From NCBI GenBank assembly GCA_012516535.1, contig JAAYWP010000015.1, positions 1 to 34,638 of the forward strand: a stretch of DNA of 34,638 nt. The letters run 5' to 3'. Below the pieces are notes generated by a model. The model did not search any database. It worked only from the letters and a program-made list of their open reading frames with translations, and was not told the DNA's origin. Below, in pieces: positions 22,719 to 32,137 of the stretch (position 1 is its first letter; each line of letters starts with the position of its first letter). The position numbers and the translations under genes are program-made. Source of the stretch: Syntrophomonadaceae bacterium (GTDB lineage: Bacteria; Bacillota; DSM-12270; Thermacetogeniales; Thermacetogeniaceae).

Positions 22719-23573
22719 TTAAGCCTTTTTTTGGTAGATCATAATGTATTCGTGGATCTTATTTACCCGGAAAACATAAGGATATCCCAGAGGGCGAAGA
22801 TTGTTGTACTCCTGCCTTCTATCCCAAATAATAATATCATCTAACAAAAAGCCAATATTTTCCATAACATGTGAGAGATCTATATGCAGGGGAAAGAAGC
22901 GGTTCTTTTTTCTGATGTCCATTACGTTGACCAGACAATAGCCTCCAGGAATAAGACAGGAATAAACACCCTGAAAAACAGAGGAGAGGGATTCCAAGAA
23001 CTGCTGGTAGTTTTCGATACTACCGATATCCTGTTTTTCGTTTCCATAGTTGCGGATCGGTTTGCCGTCTGCGCTCCTGCGCTGGCGCAGTATATTCCAG
23101 TAAGGGGGTGAAGTGATACAGAGCCCTATACTACCAGGCCGCAGATAATCTGTTATTCTGCGGGCATCATCCAGGATCAGCTGTGGGTAGCAATCGGGCT
23201 CCCCTTTAATTAAGGCAAGGCGCTTTTCTGCCAATTCAATATATTGGGGCACTATCTCAAAACCTACAGAGGGAATGCCAAAGCTGTAAGCAGAACAAAC
23301 TGTGCTTCCGCTGCCCAAAAAGGGATCAACAACATATCCTTTTTTTCCCCTGTAGAAGATCGTGATCAAGCGGTCCGTCAGTGCCTGTGGGAACATAGCA
23401 GGATGGTTATAACTGCGCTCCTCAGCTGTTTTATTCAGATCATCCCATATGCTGATGGAATAGCGCAGCCAGGTCCTGCCGTCCAGCGCAGGCAACTTTT
23501 TCTCAGCGATAGTGGTCAGCTTTTTATGTTTGTCAGGGGGAGCCAATAATTGATTCACCTTTCTACTGGTCAT
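22719..23573 (-). CDS. Orphan DNA methyltransferase (N4-cytosine / N6-adenine type)
   Basis: A 284-residue SAM-dependent DNA amino-methyltransferase. The SAM motif VVDPFLGSGSTVCSA lies at about 81-95 and the catalytic motif CITSPPYWN at 152-160. SPPYW is typical of N4-cytosine enzymes, though adenine enzymes with SPPY exist. The order X-I then IV, with only 65 residues between them, means the usual C-terminal half of beta-class enzymes has been moved to the front. No recognisable large target-recognition domain and no restriction enzyme gene are adjacent. ATG 23573 lacks a ribosome site; a TTG nine codons in, with AAAGGTGA before it, is an alternative. It lies 143 bases after parB. Confidence 0.85.
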   Translation of the reverse strand: MTSRKVNQLLAPPDKHKKLTTIAEKKLPALDGRTWLRYSISIWDDLNKTAEERSYNHPAMFPQALTDRLITIFYRGKKGYVVDPFLGSGSTVCSAYSFGIPSVGFEIVPQYIELAEKRLALIKGEPDCYPQLILDDARRITDYLRPGSIGLCITSPPYWNILRQRRSADGKPIRNYGNEKQDIGSIENYQQFLESLSSVFQGVYSCLIPGGYCLVNVMDIRKKNRFFPLHIDLSHVMENIGFLLDDIIIWDRRQEYNNLRPLGYPYVFRVNKIHEYIMIYQKKA

Positions 23574-23716
23574 ACTTATTTAATAAAAAAGGAGATCATC
23601 AGGAAGTTTTTTAGCAGGTATAGACTCTCTATCTGTCATACCTATTTAAAAATAACAAACCTATCTGCCTATCTTAGATTACCCATTGAAACCTGGGAGT
23701 TCTAACTTGAAAGGCA

Positions 23717-24589
23717 TTACAACATGCTGTCCTGGCAGCCAAAAAGAAGTTCCAGCAAACGGTCAAGTTCATCCCTGCTAAAGAAGTCTATTTCAATCTT
23801 TCCACCTCTGCGCCCCTTTTTTATTTTTACCTTTGTTCCTAACAGCTGGCGCAGGCGATCCTCTACATGAGCAATTTCCGGATCAGTTGCCTTCTCTTTC
23901 GGCTTAACCTTCTTCCTGTTTTGCTGCAGCAGCAGCTGGGCAGCTTTTTCCGCCTCCCTAACCGAAAGGCCTTTTTCTACTATCTCCTGGGCTAGCCTCT
24001 CCTGCTGCTGGTGGTCGGGGATCCCCAGCAGCACCTTCCCATGGCCAACGCTCAGCTTTCTCTGGATAATCAGATCCTGGATCAGCAGAGGGAGGTTCAA
24101 CAGGCGCAAGCTGTTAGCAATAAAGGACCTGCTTTTACCCACCCGAGCGGCTATTTGCTCCTGGGTCAGCTGATATTCATCGATCAATCTCTTGTAGGCT
24201 TGGGCCTCCTCCAAAGGGTTGAGGTCCTCACGCTGAATATTTTCCACCAGCATCATTTCACTGGATTGCAGGTCATCCACCTCACGGACCACACAGGGGA
24301 TGGTTTCCAGGCCTGCGATTTGGCTGGCACGCCATCTGCGCTCCCCGATGATCAGTTCATATCTACTATCCTTTAGGGGGCGAACAACAACAGGCTGCAT
24401 CACACCATGTTCCTTAATAGAGGTAGCCAACTCTTCCAGTGCTTCTTCACTAAATTCCTGGCGGGCCTGAAAAGCGCCGGGCCGGATCTTTTTGATAGGA
24501 ATTTGTACAATTTCCCCATCCCGCTGATCCTGTTCTGGTTCAGTGGGGATCAAAGCCCGCAGCCCTCGTCCTAAACCCTTATTTTTCAT
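23717..24589 (-). CDS. parB: Chromosome partitioning protein ParB (Spo0J)
   Basis: ParB binds parS, spreads along DNA as a CTP-dependent clamp, and loads SMC. The 290-residue protein contains IPIKKIRPGAFQARQEF, the CTP-binding motif GERRWRAS at 82-89 and ENIQREDLNPLEEAQAYKRL. A helix-turn-helix (TQEQIAARVGKSRSFIANSL) and a C-terminal dimer domain follow. It starts inside the end of parA (11-base overlap). Two exact parS sites lie nearby at 25387 and 25800. Confidence 0.97.
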   Translation of the reverse strand: MKNKGLGRGLRALIPTEPEQDQRDGEIVQIPIKKIRPGAFQARQEFSEEALEELATSIKEHGVMQPVVVRPLKDSRYELIIGERRWRASQIAGLETIPCVVREVDDLQSSEMMLVENIQREDLNPLEEAQAYKRLIDEYQLTQEQIAARVGKSRSFIANSLRLLNLPLLIQDLIIQRKLSVGHGKVLLGIPDHQQQERLAQEIVEKGLSVREAEKAAQLLLQQNRKKVKPKEKATDPEIAHVEDRLRQLLGTKVKIKKGRRGGKIEIDFFSRDELDRLLELLFGCQDSML

Positions 24590-25448
24590 TTTCCATCACT
24601 TCCTGTGCTAATTCCAGATATAGCTTAGCTCCCCGTGAACGGGGATCATAGGTGATCACCGGCTTGCCATGACTCGGTGCTTCACTTAATCTCACATTGC
24701 GGGGAATGATCGTTTGAAAAACCTTATTACCGAAGAAGTCTTTCACTTCATCCACAACTTGAATTGCCAGATTGGTGCGGGCGTCAAACATAGTTAAAAG
24801 AACACCTTCCAGTTCCAACTGGGGGTTAAGCCGCCGCTGCACCAAATTTATGGTCTGCAGCAACTGCCCCACTCCTTCCAGTGCATAGTACTCACACTGG
24901 ATCGGTATCAGAACCCGATCAGCTGCGGTGAGGGCATTGATCGTCAACAGCCCGAGTGAAGGGGGGCAGTCGATAAAAACATAGTGATAATTATTTTTGA
25001 TAGCCTGCAGTGCATTGCGCAACCTGTATTCCCTGTTATCGATGCCCACCATCTCAATTTCAGCACCGGCTAGACTTAAGTTAGCTGGGAGCAGATCCAG
25101 GTTTTCAAAGGGCAGGCTGATCACAGCTTCTTCTATCCCTGCTTCACCCAGCAGCACATCATAAATAGTTATCTCTAACTGGTCCCGATCAACACCCACT
25201 CCGCTGGTAGAGTTACCCTGGGGGTCTATATCAACCAGTAAAACTTTTCGCTTTGCTGCAGCAAGGCAGGCGCTCAAGTTGATGGCAGTAGTTGTTTTTG
25301 CCACCCCTCCCTTCTGGTTGGCAATAGCGATCACCCGCGGCTCCATACCGGGAGGTGGGGCTATATCTTCCCCTTTCTCTGCTGATTGTTCCACGTGGAA
25401 CATGCCTCTCTTTTTATCCTGTTTCTTTTTTTTCCTATTCCAAAACAA
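24579..25448 (-). CDS. parA: Chromosome partitioning ATPase ParA (Soj)
   Basis: A Walker-type ATPase that works with ParB in origin segregation and regulates DnaA. The deviant Walker A reads KGGVAKTTT (residues about 45-53; the second glycine is replaced by alanine, the signature lysine is kept). VLLVDIDPQGNSTSG and FIDCPPSLGLLT follow. TTG 25448 with AGGAGG eight bases upstream gives a 289-residue protein with a 36-residue basic, flexible N-terminal extension before the usual RVIAIANQKGG. A parS site lies inside that extension and encodes its FHVEQ residues. ATG 25403 (MFHVEQ) is an alternative start with a weaker site. Confidence 0.95.
   Translation of the reverse strand: MFWNRKKKKQDKKRGMFHVEQSAEKGEDIAPPPGMEPRVIAIANQKGGVAKTTTAINLSACLAAAKRKVLLVDIDPQGNSTSGVGVDRDQLEITIYDVLLGEAGIEEAVISLPFENLDLLPANLSLAGAEIEMVGIDNREYRLRNALQAIKNNYHYVFIDCPPSLGLLTINALTAADRVLIPIQCEYYALEGVGQLLQTINLVQRRLNPQLELEGVLLTMFDARTNLAIQVVDEVKDFFGNKVFQTIIPRNVRLSEAPSHGKPVITYDPRSRGAKLYLELAQEVMENEK
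25387..25402. promoter_or_regulatory. parS: parS site 1, inside parA
   Basis: TGTTCCACGTGGAACA is a perfect 16-base palindrome and an established ParB-binding sequence. It lies within the first 21 codons of parA. Confidence 0.95.
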
Positions 25449-26094
25449 GATACCGACCTCCTGCAGCAGGGCCTCTTAGATAATTGACGGGTTCTGATAA
25501 GATCAACAGCAAAACAAAAAATATATAGGCTCAGGTAATAAGCAGGCCCAGAGATGTTTTTGTCCAATCTGACCTGATCCCAATAAAACAACAGAGACCT
25601 TGAACTATAAAAAACCCCTATATCCAGCTATTCCACAACAGCACACAATCTTCCTGCTATCGTTCAAAGACAAATGTAGAGAGGCACAACAAGTAAGCTT
25701 TTCCTTCCTATATCTCTTTTCTGTTCTTTTGCTCCCTGTATAGAAACACTTGGTCTCTAGGTTAGTTACCAGCTCCTTGCCAGTTTCGTTGAGTTGTGAT
25801 GTTCCACGTGGAACATTCTTTTTTTTTGATGTAACACGATATACTACCAGCAGCTCATATCCTCAGATATACCACCAACTGATTTCACAGCAGTACGATC
25901 TGATCCATAACTAAGCAAACAGTTTTTTATGAAAGGATATTCATACGCTATATAGAATTATGAACATGAGGAAAGATAGCCTTATAGAGCAAAAAAGCAA
26001 ATTCACCGGAAGGAGTTTCAGGTTTGTAGAATAGAGGCAGTAAAGATGATTGAATATAAGTTAATATTAACCAGTTTTTCCAATTATAGCATGT
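25449..26094. other. Long intergenic region between parA and rsmG
   Basis: About 650 bases without a convincing gene. It holds the second parS at 25800-25815 and, near the rsmG end, an extended -10 TGCTATAAT on the minus strand (26083-26091) that could start a parAB transcript with a long leader. No noc gene, tRNA or riboswitch was recognised. Confidence 0.6.
25800..25815. promoter_or_regulatory. parS: parS site 2, intergenic
   Basis: A second exact TGTTCCACGTGGAACA palindrome, 413 bases from site 1. Paired parS sites close to parAB and the origin are usual in Firmicutes. Confidence 0.95.
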
Positions 26095-26789
<695 letters not shown>

Positions 26790-26804
26790 CACCTTTTGTT
26801 TAGC

Positions 26805-28193
26805 TTATTTGCCGATACAGAATTCTTCAAAAATAGAGTTGATCACTTCTTCTGGCAAGGCTGTTTCCCCTGTTATTTCACCTAATGCTGACCATGCATC
26901 CCAGAGATCCAGAGCGATAAATTCCAATGGTAGCTCAGCCTCCACCCCTTTTATTGCTGATTGCAAACGGTCAACAACCTTCTCCATAGCTATTTGGTGC
27001 CTTTTTCTGGTTATTAGATCCGATTCCCTGCTGACTTGTCCGCCACCAATAAGCTGTACAATAGCATCCACCAGTTTTTCCTTTCCCCATCCCGTTTTGG
27101 CAGAGATCTCAATAATGGGTGTTTCCTCATCAACATACTGTCTGATTAGACGGGGGTCCTGTTTCTTTTCCTTCAGATCCACCTTGTTTAATAAAATTAT
27201 CGCTTTTTTGCCTTTCAGCAACTCAAAAACCCTCAGATCATCCTCTGTGATCTCATCTGCTGCATCAAAAACAGCCAATACCAGTTCTGCCTCTTCTACT
27301 GCTTTTTTCGCTCGCTCAATCCCCAAAGCTTCTACCAGGCCTACCCCCTCCCTGATCCCAGCTGTGTCTATGATCCTCAGGGGTATACCCTCAAGCACCA
27401 GCATCTCTTCAATCAGATCCCTTGTTGTGCCAGGCACTTCTGTTACCAAGGCTCTCTCCTCATCCAAGAGCAGATTCAACAGTGTTGATTTTCCTACATT
27501 GGGCTTACCTAATAAAACAGTCCGCAAGCCCTCCCGATAGATGCGCCCCAAGTTAGAACCTCTCACCAACTCTGCGGCTTTTTCCTCTACACTTTTTATC
27601 TGTTCTGCCCTTAGCTCTGCTGGCACAGGATCAACATCATCAGGGAAATCTATCTCAGCCTCTATCTCAGCCATTATCCTTTTCAATTGATCCCGCATAT
27701 TTTTGATCTTATCGGAAACACCGCCCCTCAGCTGCCTGCAGGCCAGTTCAGCCCCTTTATTGCTCTGGGCCCTGATCAGATCAAGTACAGCCTCAGCTTG
27801 GGCAAGGTCAATTCTGCCGCTTAAAAAGGCCCGTTTAGTGAACTCCCCCGGCTCCGCTAAGCGAGCACCCTTTTTTAATACAAGATCCAGCACTCTTCTC
27901 ACAGGTATGATTCCACCGTGACAATAAATCTCTACTACGTCATCCCTGGTGTAACTGCGCGGTGCTCTCATCACAGCTATCAGAACCTCATCTAAAATGT
28001 CACCTTCATCATCACAGATATAACCCAGATGAAGGGTATGGGAGGCTATTTTTGTTAAGTCCAGCTCCTTTTTGCGCGGCTTAAAAATGGCAGCAGCCAA
28101 TTCAACTGCCCCTTCCCCACTGAGCCGTACAATGCCGATCGCTGCTTCTCCCAGGGTTGTACCCAGTGCAGCTATCAGGTCATTTTGCTGCAT
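26805..28193 (-). CDS. mnmE: tRNA modification GTPase MnmE
   Basis: With MnmG, MnmE places carboxymethylaminomethyl or aminomethyl groups on wobble uridine 34 of several tRNAs. Domains in order are an N-terminal tetrahydrofolate-binding domain (DLIAALGTTLGEAAIGIVRL), a helical domain, an inserted GTPase domain (GKPNVGKSTLLNLLL, DTAGIRE, LNKVDL), and the C-terminal FCIGK motif with the essential cysteine. ATG 28193 has GGTGGTGATG before it, and in-frame starts up to 28208 are less well placed. It is followed after 15 bases by rsmG; the expected mnmG gene is not there. A terminator at 28258-28286 separates it from jag. Confidence 0.95.
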   Translation of the reverse strand: MQQNDLIAALGTTLGEAAIGIVRLSGEGAVELAAAIFKPRKKELDLTKIASHTLHLGYICDDEGDILDEVLIAVMRAPRSYTRDDVVEIYCHGGIIPVRRVLDLVLKKGARLAEPGEFTKRAFLSGRIDLAQAEAVLDLIRAQSNKGAELACRQLRGGVSDKIKNMRDQLKRIMAEIEAEIDFPDDVDPVPAELRAEQIKSVEEKAAELVRGSNLGRIYREGLRTVLLGKPNVGKSTLLNLLLDEERALVTEVPGTTRDLIEEMLVLEGIPLRIIDTAGIREGVGLVEALGIERAKKAVEEAELVLAVFDAADEITEDDLRVFELLKGKKAIILLNKVDLKEKKQDPRLIRQYVDEETPIIEISAKTGWGKEKLVDAIVQLIGGGQVSRESDLITRKRHQIAMEKVVDRLQSAIKGVEAELPLEFIALDLWDAWSALGEITGETALPEEVINSIFEEFCIGK

Positions 28194-28257
28194 GATCATC
28201 ACCACCAAAAAATACTTTCAGCATAGCAAATTGCAATAAAAACCATGACCGCTTATA

Positions 28258-28286
28258 CAAAAATAAGGGGAATCAATTCCCCTTAT
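28258..28286 (-). terminator. Terminator between jag and mnmE
   Basis: ATAAGGGGAA and TTCCCCTTAT form a 10-base stem with a 4-base loop, followed on the minus strand by a T-run. It lies 29 bases beyond the jag stop and ends the rpmH-jag transcript, so mnmE probably has its own promoter. Confidence 0.75.
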
Positions 28287-28314
28287 ACCCCTTACATAGA
28301 TATTTTTCATCTCT

Positions 28315-28944
28315 TTATGCATCACCAGGCTTGTAACAAACCACGACCTTACGGTATGGTTCATCTCCCCTGCTGGTAGTAGTTACTGTATCACTGTTTT
28401 GCAGCTCCAGGTGAATAATGCGCCTTTCCTGGGGTGTCATCGGCTCAAGCATGATGTCTTTTTTGGTCCTGCAAACCCTTTCCGCAGTTTTTCTTGCCAA
28501 ACGCCGCAGGGACTCCTCCCTTCGTTCCCGGTAGCCTTCAGCATCGATGATAATCTTTACTTTTTCTTCTAATTTATTGTTTACCGACAGATTTGCCAAC
28601 ATCTGTAAGGAGTTAAGGGTTTTTCCCTTTCTCCCGATTAAAAATCTAACATCTTCACCTTCAAAATCAACACGCCAGTATCCATCCTGGTAGTAGATAT
28701 TGAAATCTGCGTCAAATTCTAGAGCCTTAATCACATCACTTATAAATTTTGTGATTATCTCTTTCGGTGACTCTTTTACAGTTACCCTGACCTTTGCCTG
28801 CTTTCCTCCGATCAGCCCTAAAAAACCCCTGGAACCAGACTCCAACACATCTATCTCTACCTGATCATGCGATACTTGAAGCTTTTCAAGGGCAATTTTC
28901 ACTGCATCATCAACAGTGCTACCCTCTGTTACTATTTCTCTCAT
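28315..28944 (-). CDS. jag: RNA-binding protein Jag (KhpB, SpoIIIJ-associated)
   Basis: A 209-residue RNA-binding protein that acts with YidC/SpoIIIJ-linked processes and with KhpA in other Firmicutes. The N-terminal Jag domain (REIVTEGSTVDDAVKIALEK) is followed by a KH domain (FLIGRKGKTLNSLQMLANLS) and an R3H domain (ERRIIHLELQNSDTVTTTS). ATG 28944 overlaps the yidC stop codon by four bases (ATGA), implying translational coupling; the frame is open further upstream only within yidC. Confidence 0.93.
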   Translation of the reverse strand: MREIVTEGSTVDDAVKIALEKLQVSHDQVEIDVLESGSRGFLGLIGGKQAKVRVTVKESPKEIITKFISDVIKALEFDADFNIYYQDGYWRVDFEGEDVRFLIGRKGKTLNSLQMLANLSVNNKLEEKVKIIIDAEGYRERREESLRRLARKTAERVCRTKKDIMLEPMTPQERRIIHLELQNSDTVTTTSRGDEPYRKVVVCYKPGDA

Positions 28945-29630
28945 GCCTTTGATCGTTCTCCCTTCTCTGCTTTTACTGATCTGTTGATGACAATCATTTC
29001 GACAGCGCTGACCACACTGTACACAACCCAATAGAGGGTCAATCCAGCAGGGAGTGTGCGGGCAATCCAGCCCACAAACAAGGGCATCACGATCATCATC
29101 GTTCTCTGTGTTTGATCGATTTTTCCTGCAGTGGCCATACTGGACATATACTGCTGTCCAAAGGTAGCTATTACGGTCAATATGGGTAGAATAATCGGAT
29201 CAGGCTGTCCCAGATTACCAATCCACAGAAATCCAGCTTTGGTTAGATCAACAAAGGGAGGGTGTTTTACAGGATCAAAAAATACTCTCAGAGTATTGAA
29301 CAGAGCAATTATAATAGGCATTTGAATCAGCAGGGGAAGACAACCACTGAAAGGGTTTGCTCCCGCTTCTTGATACAATTTCATCATAGCCTGCTGTGCC
29401 TTTTCCGGTTTATCTTTATACCTCTCCTGAATGGCTTTAATCTTAGGCTGCAGCTGCTGCATCACCCTCATTGATCTCATCTGTGTTCTGGTCAGCGGAA
29501 AAAGAATCGCTTTCACTGCAATTGTAAAAAAAATAATCGCCAAACCATAGCTCGGCACATTTAACCACTTTGAAGCCAAATAAAAATACTGAATTATTTG
29601 GCTTAAGCTATCTATTACTGCACTCCACAA
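28941..29630 (-). CDS. yidC: Membrane protein insertase YidC/OxaI (SpoIIIJ type)
   Basis: This insertase places proteins into the membrane, alone or with SecYEG. The 229-residue form lacks the large periplasmic domain, as in Gram-positives. Hydrophobic segments begin at SYGLAIIFFTIAVKAILFPL, with the cytoplasmic hairpin LQPKIKAIQERYKDKPEKAQ and the family motif YQEAGANPFSGCLPLLIQMP. No lipobox is seen in the short N-terminus. TTG 29630 with GGCGGG upstream is the probable start. It lies between yidD and jag in the conserved origin-proximal operon. Confidence 0.93.
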   Translation of the reverse strand: MWSAVIDSLSQIIQYFYLASKWLNVPSYGLAIIFFTIAVKAILFPLTRTQMRSMRVMQQLQPKIKAIQERYKDKPEKAQQAMMKLYQEAGANPFSGCLPLLIQMPIIIALFNTLRVFFDPVKHPPFVDLTKAGFLWIGNLGQPDPIILPILTVIATFGQQYMSSMATAGKIDQTQRTMMIVMPLFVGWIARTLPAGLTLYWVVYSVVSAVEMIVINRSVKAEKGERSKA

Positions 29631-29688
29631 ATTTTATCCCGCCTCGCCATGTCCTGCCAGGCAGGGCCACCTCCCTAAAATAGATTTA

Positions 29689-29904
29689 TCATGGTACCGG
29701 GTCATAACCCCCTTTTGAAAAGGGGTGGCACCTGGCTAGCCTCCACAAAATTAGGCCCATAGCACGCCAAAAATTATGCTTTTCCAACGCCTGGATAGAG
29801 TAGGCCGAACAAGAGGGATAGAACCGGCATACTGGTAGGTGCCATGACGACCAATACTTCTGATACAATTTAATTAAAAAAACAAAAAACTTTTTAACCA
29901 TCAT
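29689..29904 (-). CDS. yidD: Membrane protein insertion efficiency factor YidD
   Basis: A 71-residue membrane-associated protein that aids YidC-dependent insertion. The signature CRFYPSCSAYSIQALEKHNF and the C-terminal RLARCHPFSKGGYDPVP with its three conserved cysteines are complete. Two adjacent ATGs (29904 and 29901) follow AGGTAAGAT. It lies 46 bases after rnpA in the standard rpmH-rnpA-yidD-yidC order. Confidence 0.94.
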   Translation of the reverse strand: MMVKKFFVFLIKLYQKYWSSWHLPVCRFYPSCSAYSIQALEKHNFWRAMGLILWRLARCHPFSKGGYDPVP

Positions 29905-29950
29905 ATCTTACCTGTCATCATGATATAACCGAACCTTCGGTCGGAAAAGT

Positions 29951-30325
29951 TTAACTGCCGACCAGCTGGTCCTCACTTGAAGTCTCTATTTCTAACTGAC
30001 TTTTCTTGATCAGGTACTCAAAATCCTTTTTCAGTTCCTCAAAACTGGCATTTATTGCTTCACTGCGGGTATTAAGCACCAGATCATAGCCTTTTTTAAT
30101 TTTTTCCCTGTACTGCTTAAAAATCTCCCTTATCCGCCTTTTAAGCTTATTTCTTAATACCGCTTTCCTTATTTTGCGGGATGGCACAATACCCAGTCTT
30201 GTGCTTTTTTGATCATCCCTTTTCAAAGAATGTAAAACAAAATATTGAGAAAAAAACAGATCACCATACCGGTAGACTTTTTTAAAATCGGTATTGTTGC
30301 GAATGCGGTTGTTATCAGGTAACAA
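29951..30325 (-). CDS. rnpA: Ribonuclease P protein component RnpA
   Basis: The 124-residue protein subunit of RNase P, which matures tRNA 5' ends. The RNR motif is seen in RNKLKRRIREIFKQYR, with the N-terminal RIRNNTDFKKVYRYG and GIVPSRKIRKAV strands. TTG 30325, with GAGGTG a few bases upstream, is the likely start. A somewhat longer acidic tail (ETSSEDQLVGS) is present. It lies 22 bases downstream of rpmH and shares its promoter. Confidence 0.94.
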   Translation of the reverse strand: MLPDNNRIRNNTDFKKVYRYGDLFFSQYFVLHSLKRDDQKSTRLGIVPSRKIRKAVLRNKLKRRIREIFKQYREKIKKGYDLVLNTRSEAINASFEELKKDFEYLIKKSQLEIETSSEDQLVGS

Positions 30326-30347
30326 ATTACACCTCGCAAAATAGGTT

Positions 30348-30482
30348 TTAGGCGGTTAATTTTTTCCGCCCTTTTGCCCGGCGCCTGCGGATCACATTGC
30401 GCCCTGCCTTGGTTCTCATTCTCTTGATAAAGCCGTGTACTCTTTTCCTTCTCCTTTTTTTAGGTTGGTAGGTCCTTTTCAT
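30348..30482 (-). CDS. rpmH: Ribosomal protein bL34 (RpmH)
   Basis: A 44-residue basic ribosomal protein of the large subunit. It starts [18 protein letters not shown] and continues through [20 protein letters not shown] to a normal end, complete and of standard length. GAAAGGG lies upstream of ATG 30482. The strong promoter at 30666-30693 drives it with rnpA, yidD, yidC and jag. Confidence 0.97.
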   Translation of the reverse strand: MKRTYQPKKRRRKRVHGFIKRMRTKAGRNVIRRRRAKGRKKLTA

Positions 30483-30665
30483 TTTTTCCAATCCCTTTCT
30501 TTATTTTATTCTTTGCTGGCGCCACATTACTACATGTATTAAAGTTTCTCTGCTGATCTTTATAACCATTATTTACCTTTTTGCTTAGGATTTATAAGTT
30601 GTATGTTCCAGCAATGGGCTGCCAGCACAAAAAAAATTGTATCTTCATTTTTTATGTCTTTCTTA

Positions 30666-30693
30666 ATTATAGACAACTCCCATTCTATGTCAA
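30666..30693 (-). promoter_or_regulatory. Promoter of the rpmH-rnpA-yidD-yidC-jag operon
   Basis: Consensus TTGACA (30688-30693) and TATAAT (30666-30671) on the minus strand are separated by 16 bases. The leader to rpmH is about 175 bases. Confidence 0.85.
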
Positions 30694-30720
30694 GCAAGTG
30701 AATCCTTACATTCATGCAGC

Positions 30721-30749
30721 TTGTAGCGGCTTTAAATCTTTGTTATATT
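30721..30749 (+). promoter_or_regulatory. Promoter of dnaA
   Basis: TTGTAG (30721-30726) and TATATT (30744-30749) are separated by 17 bases. Transcription would begin within the DnaA-box cluster, which fits DnaA autoregulation. Confidence 0.6.
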
Positions 30750-30765
30750 TAATGAGAGCACATAG

Positions 30766-30797
30766 TTATTAACAGCTTATTAACAGATTGTGGATAC
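30766..30797. promoter_or_regulatory. DnaA-box cluster upstream of dnaA
   Basis: TTATTAACA occurs at 30766-30774 and again at 30777-30785, 11 bases apart. A reverse near-consensus box TGTGGATAC is at 30789-30797. The spacing of about one helical turn suits cooperative DnaA binding. Confidence 0.7.
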
Positions 30798-30820
30798 ACA
30801 AAACAGGGGTGGCATCGAGA

Positions 30821-32137
30821 TTGATTAAAGCAAAGCTTTACGACATTTGGGATGACGTTTTAGAGATATTGAAAAAAGAGCTTGATGCACACAGCTATTC
30901 CACCTGGGTTAACACAACCAGCCCACTGGCCTATCATGATGGAACACTGGTCATACTGACACTAAATGAATTTTCCCGTGATTGGATGGAAACACGCTTT
31001 AGTGCACTGATCCGCTCACATTTAGAGTACAAATACGGCATCAATTTCACACTGCGCTTTATTACACCGGATAATAAAGACAGTATTCTTATTCCCAGGG
31101 ATGAACATCAGCCTGCATTAAACCCCAGATACACCTTTGATTCCTTTGTGGTGGGCAACAGCAACAGGCTTGCCCATGCAGCCTCCTTGGCTGTAGCTGA
31201 ATCCCCTAGCAAAGCTTATAACCCTCTCTTTATATACGGAGGTGTTGGGTTAGGTAAAACCCACCTGCTGCATGCAATAGGCCATCATGTTGTGGAAAAC
31301 TATAAAGATTACAAAGTTGTTTATGTTTCCTCTGAAACATTTACAAATGAACTGATCAACGCGATTAAGGATGACCAGACTGTTGAGTTCCGCAACAAAT
31401 ACCGACGTGTCGACGTTTTGCTGATCGATGATATTCAATTTTTGGCTGGTAAAGAAAGAACTCAGGAGGAATTTTTCCATACCTTTAATGCTTTACATGA
31501 AGCAGACAAACAGATCATTATTTCCAGTGACCGGACGCCTAAAGATATTCCCACACTGGAAGACCGGTTACGGTCCCGTTTTGAATGGGGTTTGATCGCA
31601 GATATACAGCCGCCAGATTTAGAAACAAGGGAAGCTATTTTAAGAAAGAAAGCACAAATGGAAAACATTGATTTCCCTGATGAGGTCATCTTTTTTATTG
31701 CCACTAATGTTAAATCAAATATCAGAGAATTAGAGGGGGCACTCCTGCGGGTGCTGGCCTATGGTACCCTCAACAACAGAAAGATCGATATTGATCTGGC
31801 AAAGGAAGCTCTCAAAGATGTTGTATCAGGAAACCAAAAAAGAAATATCACTATTCCCATGATCCAAAAGGTGGTTGCACAGTATTACAATCTGAGTGTG
31901 GAGGATTTCAAATCACGCCGCAGAACTAAAAATGTTGCTATACCACGTCAGATAGCCATGTATATTTGCCGTGAAATGACAGATGCCTCCCTGCCCAAAA
32001 TAGGACAGGAATTCGGCGGCCGTGATCACACAACAGTTATTCATGCCTGTGAAAAGGTTAAAGAATACATAGAAAATGATGCTTCTATTGAAGATGCGAT
32101 CAACAAGATATTTGAAATATTAAATACTTCCACATAG
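30821..32137 (+). CDS. dnaA: Chromosomal replication initiator DnaA
   Basis: The AAA+ initiator binds DnaA boxes and opens the origin. From TTG 30821 it has 438 residues: domain I ([20 protein letters not shown]), a short linker, AAA+ domain III with Walker [12 protein letters not shown] (140-150) and Walker [15 protein letters not shown], and DNA-binding domain IV with the signature [22 protein letters not shown] 30821 is chosen because AGGGGTGG lies about eight bases upstream and the protein then aligns with the usual N-terminus. The open frame to 30788 starts inside a DnaA box. Confidence 0.97.
   Translation: MIKAKLYDIWDDVLEILKKELDAHSYSTWVNTTSPLAYHDGTLVILTLNEFSRDWMETRFSALIRSHLEYKYGINFTLRFITPDNKDSILIPRDEHQPALNPRYTFDSFVVGNSNRLAHAASLAVAESPSKAYNPLFIYGGVGLGKTHLLHAIGHHVVENYKDYKVVYVSSETFTNELINAIKDDQTVEFRNKYRRVDVLLIDDIQFLAGKERTQEEFFHTFNALHEADKQIIISSDRTPKDIPTLEDRLRSRFEWGLIADIQPPDLETREAILRKKAQMENIDFPDEVIFFIATNVKSNIRELEGALLRVLAYGTLNNRKIDIDLAKEALKDVVSGNQKRNITIPMIQKVVAQYYNLSVEDFKSRRRTKNVAIPRQIAMYICREMTDASLPKIGQEFGGRDHTTVIHACEKVKEYIENDASIEDAINKIFEILNTST

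Larger units (their letters stand above)
30483..30820. other. oriC: oriC, upstream part (rpmH-dnaA intergenic region)
   Basis: This AT-rich divergent region carries back-to-back promoters for rpmH and dnaA and a DnaA-box cluster at 30766-30797. Together with the dnaA-dnaN gap it forms the two-part origin usual in Firmicutes. Confidence 0.8.
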
